Assembly (NCBI GenBank): GCA_934700375.1
Contig: CAKUXT010000065.1
Coordinates: 1-9,931 of the forward strand
Length of the DNA stretch: 9,931 nucleotides
Reading direction: 5' to 3'
Source of the DNA: an uncultured Bacilli bacterium
GTDB taxonomy: Bacteria > Bacillota_I > Bacilli_A > RFN20 > CAG-288
Positions 7,176 through 9,931 of the stretch are shown here, piece by piece. The notes beneath the pieces were generated by a model. That model was not told the DNA's origin. It saw only the letters and a list, made by a program, of their open reading frames with translations, and did no database searches. The position numbers and the translations under genes were made by a program. Position 1 is the stretch's first letter. Every line of letters starts with the position of its first letter.

Positions 7176-7222
7176 TGCCGAAAATCGCAGTTTTTAAAAT
7201 AGCTAAAATGCCGAAAATCGCA
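7176..7222. repeat. Two 14-bp direct repeats, 33-bp period
   Basis: TGCCGAAAATCGCA occurs at 7176-7189 and again at 7209-7222 without mismatch. The 33-bp period is close to three helical turns, so both copies would face the same side of the DNA. This suits a regulator or other DNA-binding protein. With two copies and an AT-rich spacer, it is not a CRISPR array. Confidence 0.8.
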
Positions 7223-7285
7223 AATTGTTGATTTTATTTTTATGGATTGCCTTTCATCTTAATTTTTGAAACAAAAAAATGCACT

Positions 7286-7353
7286 GCATAAAAATTTTAC
7301 AAAATCTGCCTAAAAGTTGACTGATAAACGCTGTTTTGGTAAAATTTTTATGC
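7286..7353. repeat. Perfect 15-bp inverted repeat around the ATPase promoter
   Basis: GCATAAAAATTTTAC (7286-7300) and its exact reverse complement (7339-7353) are 53 bp apart start to start, about five helical turns. The right arm covers the -10 hexamer and the expected transcription start; the left arm lies upstream of the -35. This geometry fits repression by a protein that bridges two sites. No regulator gene is adjacent, so the ATPase itself or a distant factor would have to bind. Confidence 0.8.
7317..7345 (+). promoter_or_regulatory. Promoter of the AAA+/DUF4143 ATPase gene
   Basis: TTGACT (7317-7322) and TAAAAT (7340-7345) are exactly 17 bp apart, each 5 of 6 to consensus. The expected start is near 7352, leaving a leader of about 28 bases with AAAGGAA (7363-7369) 10 bases before the ATG. 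The -10 lies inside the right arm of the 15-bp inverted repeat. Confidence 0.7.
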
Positions 7354-7379
7354 GGATACAATAAAGGAACTATTGGCAT

Positions 7380-8696
7380 ATGGAAATTAAGAGAGATTAT
7401 TATTTAAATCGACTTATCAGAAGCATGCATAATGGAATGGTCAAGGTGATTACTGGATTAAGGCGTTGTGGAAAATCGTTTTTATTGGATCCGTTATTTA
7501 AAGACTACCTTTTATCTACTGGCGTTTCTCATGATAAAATCATCAAAATAGATCTTTCTGATATCTCTAACCAAGATTTGACAAATCCTTTGTTGCTGAA
7601 CGATTTCATTCTGAAGAAAATCAATAAGACTGATGAGTTCTATCTTTTCATTGACGAGATACAGCTTTGCAAAAGCATCGACAATCCGGCATTCAGAAAT
7701 GTTCATACTACGGATGGAGAAGTGCCTCAAATTACCTTTTATCAGATTTTGAATGGGCTTCTTTCTAATTATAAGAATGTTGATGTTTATGTGACGGGAA
7801 GCAATTCGAAAATGTTGTCTTCTGATATTCTTACGGATTTTAGAGGAAGAGGATGGCAAATAAGATTGCTTCCTCTTTCTTTTGAAGAATATTATCGGGC
7901 AAAAGAAGATAAGATGGATAAAAGAGCTGCTTTTGAAGAATATCTTACTTTTGGTGGCATGCCGGGTATGATGCCTTTTGGAAATCCACAGGATAAAATC
8001 AATTATCTCAATGATTTATTTGAAGAGACTTATTTCAAAGATATCTTTGAACACGCAAAAAACGATGAACATATTGTTGCAAAAGAACTTTTGAAAGTAT
8101 TGGCTTCTTCTTCCGGCTCTTTGATTTCGATTAATAAACTGACTGAAATTTTCAAACAAAAAGAGGACAAATCGATTTCCCTTCGTACAGTCAATAAGTG
8201 TTTATCTGTTTTAATCGATTCCTTCTTGATTCAAGAAGCAGGACGCTTTGATATAAGAGGAAACAAATTGATTGCCAGCAATAAAAAATATTATTTTGCG
8301 GACTGTGGGCTTAGAAATGCTTTGCTGTCTTTTTCACAGAATGATAGAGGGCATTTAATGGAAGCGGTCATTTATAATGACTTGATAAGGCGAGGCTATC
8401 ATGTCAATGTAGGTGTTGTTCCTGTAACAGAGAAAAACGAAGAAGGAAATAGAACAACAAAGCAATATGAAGTGGATTTCATTGCGACGAAGGGAGATAA
8501 GAAAATCTATATTCAGTCCGCTTATAACATTTATGATGAAGAAAAGCTGAAGCAAGAAACGAATTCTTTTTTGAAAATCAAAGATTCTTTTAAGAAAATC
8601 ATGGTTGAAGGAGATCTTTATCTTCCATATACGGATAAATATGGCATTGAACATATTGGTGTCATTGATTTTCTGCTGAATGAGAAAATCGGATAA
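7380..8696 (+). CDS. AAA+ ATPase with C-terminal DUF4143 domain
   Basis: A 438-residue protein of the widespread AAA_14/DUF4143 class, whose cellular role is not established. The ATPase domain (about 1-175) has Walker A GLRRCGKS (26-33), Walker B FYLFIDEIQ (87-95), a sensor-like VTGSNSKML (138-146) and the class signature RGRGWQIRLLPLSFEEY (155-171). A winged-helix-like middle (about 230-290) follows. The DUF4143 part has YYFADCGLRNALL (304-316), a Glu at 328, EVDFI (364-368) and IYIQSAYNI (376-384), the arrangement of a PD-(D/E)xK nuclease fold with the final ExK replaced by QSA. Length and start match the class. No signal peptide or membrane segment is seen. It stands alone between two intergenic gaps. 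The gene is AT-richer than the SDR gene (sampled lines 28-32% G+C against 37-52%), which suggests transfer. Proposed roles for relatives (mobile DNA, defence, toxin-like systems) are unproven. Confidence 0.92.
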   Translation: MEIKRDYYLNRLIRSMHNGMVKVITGLRRCGKSFLLDPLFKDYLLSTGVSHDKIIKIDLSDISNQDLTNPLLLNDFILKKINKTDEFYLFIDEIQLCKSIDNPAFRNVHTTDGEVPQITFYQILNGLLSNYKNVDVYVTGSNSKMLSSDILTDFRGRGWQIRLLPLSFEEYYRAKEDKMDKRAAFEEYLTFGGMPGMMPFGNPQDKINYLNDLFEETYFKDIFEHAKNDEHIVAKELLKVLASSSGSLISINKLTEIFKQKEDKSISLRTVNKCLSVLIDSFLIQEAGRFDIRGNKLIASNKKYYFADCGLRNALLSFSQNDRGHLMEAVIYNDLIRRGYHVNVGVVPVTEKNEEGNRTTKQYEVDFIATKGDKKIYIQSAYNIYDEEKLKQETNSFLKIKDSFKKIMVEGDLYLPYTDKYGIEHIGVIDFLLNEKIG

Positions 8697-8704
8697 GCGA
8701 TACA

Positions 8705-8732
8705 TCTCTTTTTGTCTTTTGTCTCTTTTTGT
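8705..8732. repeat. Short direct repeat in a T-rich tract after the ATPase gene
   Basis: TCTCTTTTTGT occurs at 8705-8715 and 8722-8732, a 17-bp period, within a strongly pyrimidine-biased stretch (about 8704-8768). No hairpin precedes the T-runs, so I do not call an intrinsic terminator. The tract may aid release of the ATPase transcript or be simple-sequence drift. Confidence 0.5.
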
Positions 8733-8765
8733 GTCTGTTTTTCAAATTTTTCCTTCGTTCTTCTT

Positions 8766-8794
8766 TTTAAAATATATACTATTTAGTATATAAT
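8766..8794 (+). promoter_or_regulatory. Promoter of the HNH-like/coiled-coil gene
   Basis: TTTAAA (8766-8771) and a perfect TATAAT (8789-8794) are 17 bp apart. The expected start is near 8801, giving a leader of about 22 bases with AAGGTGAT (8811-8818) as the ribosome site before the ATG at 8823. Confidence 0.65.
8773..8792. promoter_or_regulatory. Operator-like palindrome overlapping the -10
   Basis: TATATACTA (8773-8781), two T bases, then the exact reverse complement TAGTATATA (8784-8792). It fills the spacer and four bases of the -10 hexamer, so a bound dimer would block RNA polymerase. The cognate regulator is not in the window, and the AT-rich content makes a chance palindrome less unlikely than its length suggests. 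Confidence 0.5.
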
Positions 8795-8822
8795 TTTAGA
8801 TAGAAAGTCGAAGGTGATAATT

Positions 8823-9931
8823 ATGGATAAAAACAAAGCATATCAACTTTGGGAAGAAAGATTCCCTAATCGTGACTATGTCTACGATTATGCGGCACAG
8901 AAGATCGTCAAAGAAGACTTCGAAAACGAAGCTTCTTCCTATTCGTGGACGATCGATTTCATCAAACCGTTATCCAGCGGAGGATTCAATCAGGAATCCA
9001 ACTATCTGATCTGTTCCATTTTGACAAAGATGCTCAGACAGAACAAACTGTCTTTCCGTATCGGAAATGCGGTATTTGAAGTGCGAAAAGGAAAAAGATA
9101 CGGAACCTTTTCTCTCTTTGATGTAACGGACAGAAATCATCCTTTTGATGTATCTACTGTGACAGAAGAAATGCTGGAAGAGGGTTATCATCTTAAAAGA
9201 CAGAAAGAATTATATGGAAGAGAAAAACAGAATAGCTTCGTTCTTCCCGATTTAGGCAATATCAGAAACAATATCGTCAAAGAGAATGCTCCTGATATTC
9301 AGATGGAATATGAAGAGAAGAAAGAAGAACCTGTCACTGAATCTTCTCTTCCTGCTGAAGAAACTGCAGTTGAAGAGAAAACAGTTGAACCGGTTGTCGA
9401 AGAAGAACCTACAGTCGAAGAACCAGCTGTTGAAGAAGAACACGTCGTTGAAAATGATGACGTTGTTTTGTCTGAAACCGAAGCAACACCTTCTGAAACA
9501 ACGGAGTCTACTTTGGTTGCTGAAGAGGAACAGGATGTTCCTGCTTTAGAAGAAGAACCTACTGTCGAAGAACCCGTCACCGAAAATGATGACGTTGTTT
9601 TGTCTGAAACCGAAGAGACACCTTCTGAAACAACGGAGTCTACCTTGGTTGCTGAAGAAGAACCGCATGAAGATGAGGTCAAAGTCGTTCCTCTAGCAGA
9701 TGAGGAAGAGAATGTTGTTGATGAAAGAGATGTTCTTTTCTCTACCATGAAGAAAGAAGCAGAAGAAGCTGACGAGCTTCGTTCTCTCTATCATCAAGAT
9801 ATCGCTGAAAAGGAAAAGGACAGACAGACGATCAATACCTTGTCTTCTTCCTGTCTCCTTCTGAAAGAGAATCTTGTCAGATTGAATGATAGACTTTTAG
9901 AAGAAAAGAAGAAGCTTGATGAATATAAAGC
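8823..9931 (+). CDS. Unnamed protein: degenerate HNH-like domain, acidic repeats, coiled coil (3' end cut)
   Basis: The frame opens at an ATG behind AAGGTGAT and runs 369 codons to the window end without a stop. The N-terminal 110 residues resemble a family of small HNH-nuclease-like proteins: YQLWEERF (8-14 region), then WTIDFIKPLSSGG (42-54) with Asn60 and LICSILT (62-68). These align by eye with the D-H-I-x-P-x-S-x-G-G...N-L-I-C core. The catalytic His is replaced by Phe46, so nuclease activity is doubtful. EVRKGKRYGTFSLFDVTDRNHP (85 onward) follows. Residues about 160-285 are very acidic (E, V, T, P, S) with a duplicated unit. From about 290 the sequence is charged and heptad-like, a probable coiled coil. 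No signal peptide is seen. Its role is unknown; the layout suggests a structural or scaffolding protein derived from a nucleic-acid-binding domain. Confidence 0.88.
   Translation, partial: MDKNKAYQLWEERFPNRDYVYDYAAQKIVKEDFENEASSYSWTIDFIKPLSSGGFNQESNYLICSILTKMLRQNKLSFRIGNAVFEVRKGKRYGTFSLFDVTDRNHPFDVSTVTEEMLEEGYHLKRQKELYGREKQNSFVLPDLGNIRNNIVKENAPDIQMEYEEKKEEPVTESSLPAEETAVEEKTVEPVVEEEPTVEEPAVEEEHVVENDDVVLSETEATPSETTESTLVAEEEQDVPALEEEPTVEEPVTENDDVVLSETEETPSETTESTLVAEEEPHEDEVKVVPLADEEENVVDERDVLFSTMKKEAEEADELRSLYHQDIAEKEKDRQTINTLSSSCLLLKENLVRLNDRLLEEKKKLDEYK
9399..9662 (+). repeat. In-frame tandem duplication in the acidic linker
   Basis: Residues 193-242 and 243-280 are two copies of a unit beginning EEEPTVEEP and ending LVAEEE; the start-to-start period is 150 bp. 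The second copy lacks six codons. Over 114 aligned bases I count 9 differences, about 92% identity, including silent sites, so the duplication looks recent. Phase is kept, as expected for a length-variable linker. Confidence 0.85.

Larger units (their letters stand above)
6964..7379. other. 416-bp AT-rich gene-free region with three repeat systems
   Basis: After the SDR terminator this stretch holds no convincing gene; the only ATG frames are 11-13 codons without ribosome sites. It contains an inverted repeat with TTGCGCAA cores (7048-7086), two copies of a 14-bp direct repeat (7176-7222), and a perfect 15-bp inverted repeat (7286-7353) surrounding the ATPase promoter. Sampled lines near 7261 have about 23% G+C against 37-52% in sampled SDR lines (my hand counts). 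It reads as a control region for the downstream ATPase, or as debris of an insertion. Confidence 0.7.

Noticed and set aside
7176..7222. CRISPR array
   Set aside because: Only two 14-bp repeats with a 19-bp AT-rich spacer and no cas gene in the window.
7286..7353. Terminal inverted repeats of an insertion sequence
   Set aside because: The arms are only 68 bp end to end, enclose no gene, and I find no further copy near the end of the ATPase gene.
8697..8770. Intrinsic terminator after the ATPase gene
   Set aside because: The tract is T-rich but contains no G+C stem before the T-runs.
9299..9748. Ser/Thr-rich open frame on the minus strand
   Set aside because: It is the complement of the acidic GAA-rich repeat region; its low-complexity serine runs mirror those codons.

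Overview
The window looks like chromosomal DNA from a low-GC Gram-positive bacterium (Bacillota). RNase M5 (rnmV) is a marker of that group. Gene spacing and Shine-Dalgarno sites are Gram-positive in style, and arginine is mostly AGA. TGA is used as a stop (tatD) and Trp is read from TGG, so the code is standard rather than the Mycoplasma code. An Erysipelotrichia-like or related gut clade is my guess from gene style; it is not shown by the sequence.

Positions 152-3686, minus strand, form a tight four-gene operon transcribed mnmE > tatD > rnmV > rsmA. A 2-nt gap and overlaps of 14 and 23 nt join the genes. Three of the four products mature stable RNAs: MnmE modifies the tRNA wobble base, RNase M5 processes 5S rRNA, and RsmA dimethylates 16S rRNA. 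TatD is a metal-dependent nuclease. The promoter in front of mnmE has an extended -10 exactly six bases before the ATG, so mnmE is predicted to be leaderless. At the far left, a Shine-Dalgarno and ATG on the minus strand may begin another gene that leaves the window; a perfect 14-bp palindrome lies over its first codons.

Positions 3819-6056, minus strand, encode a large surface lipoprotein with Ig-like repeats and an M6-type zinc metalloprotease domain. It ends in a clear intrinsic terminator with a UUCG loop. A divergent short-chain dehydrogenase gene (6214-6963, plus) follows, with its own terminator.

Positions 6964-7379 are a 416-bp AT-rich gap holding three separate repeat systems: a TTGCGCAA-centred inverted repeat, a 14-bp direct repeat at 33-bp period, and a perfect 15-bp inverted repeat at 53-bp period whose right arm covers the -10 of the next promoter. 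They precede an AAA+ ATPase of the DUF4143 type (7380-8696), whose gene is visibly more AT-rich than the flanking SDR gene and may be acquired.

Positions 8823-9931, plus strand and cut by the window end, encode an unusual protein. Its N-terminal domain resembles an HNH nuclease that has lost its catalytic histidine. An acidic E/V/T/P repeat stretch with a recent internal duplication follows, then a probable coiled coil. Its -10 region is covered by a 9+9 bp palindrome that looks like an operator. This gene and the repeat-rich control region of the ATPase are the least explained parts of the window.
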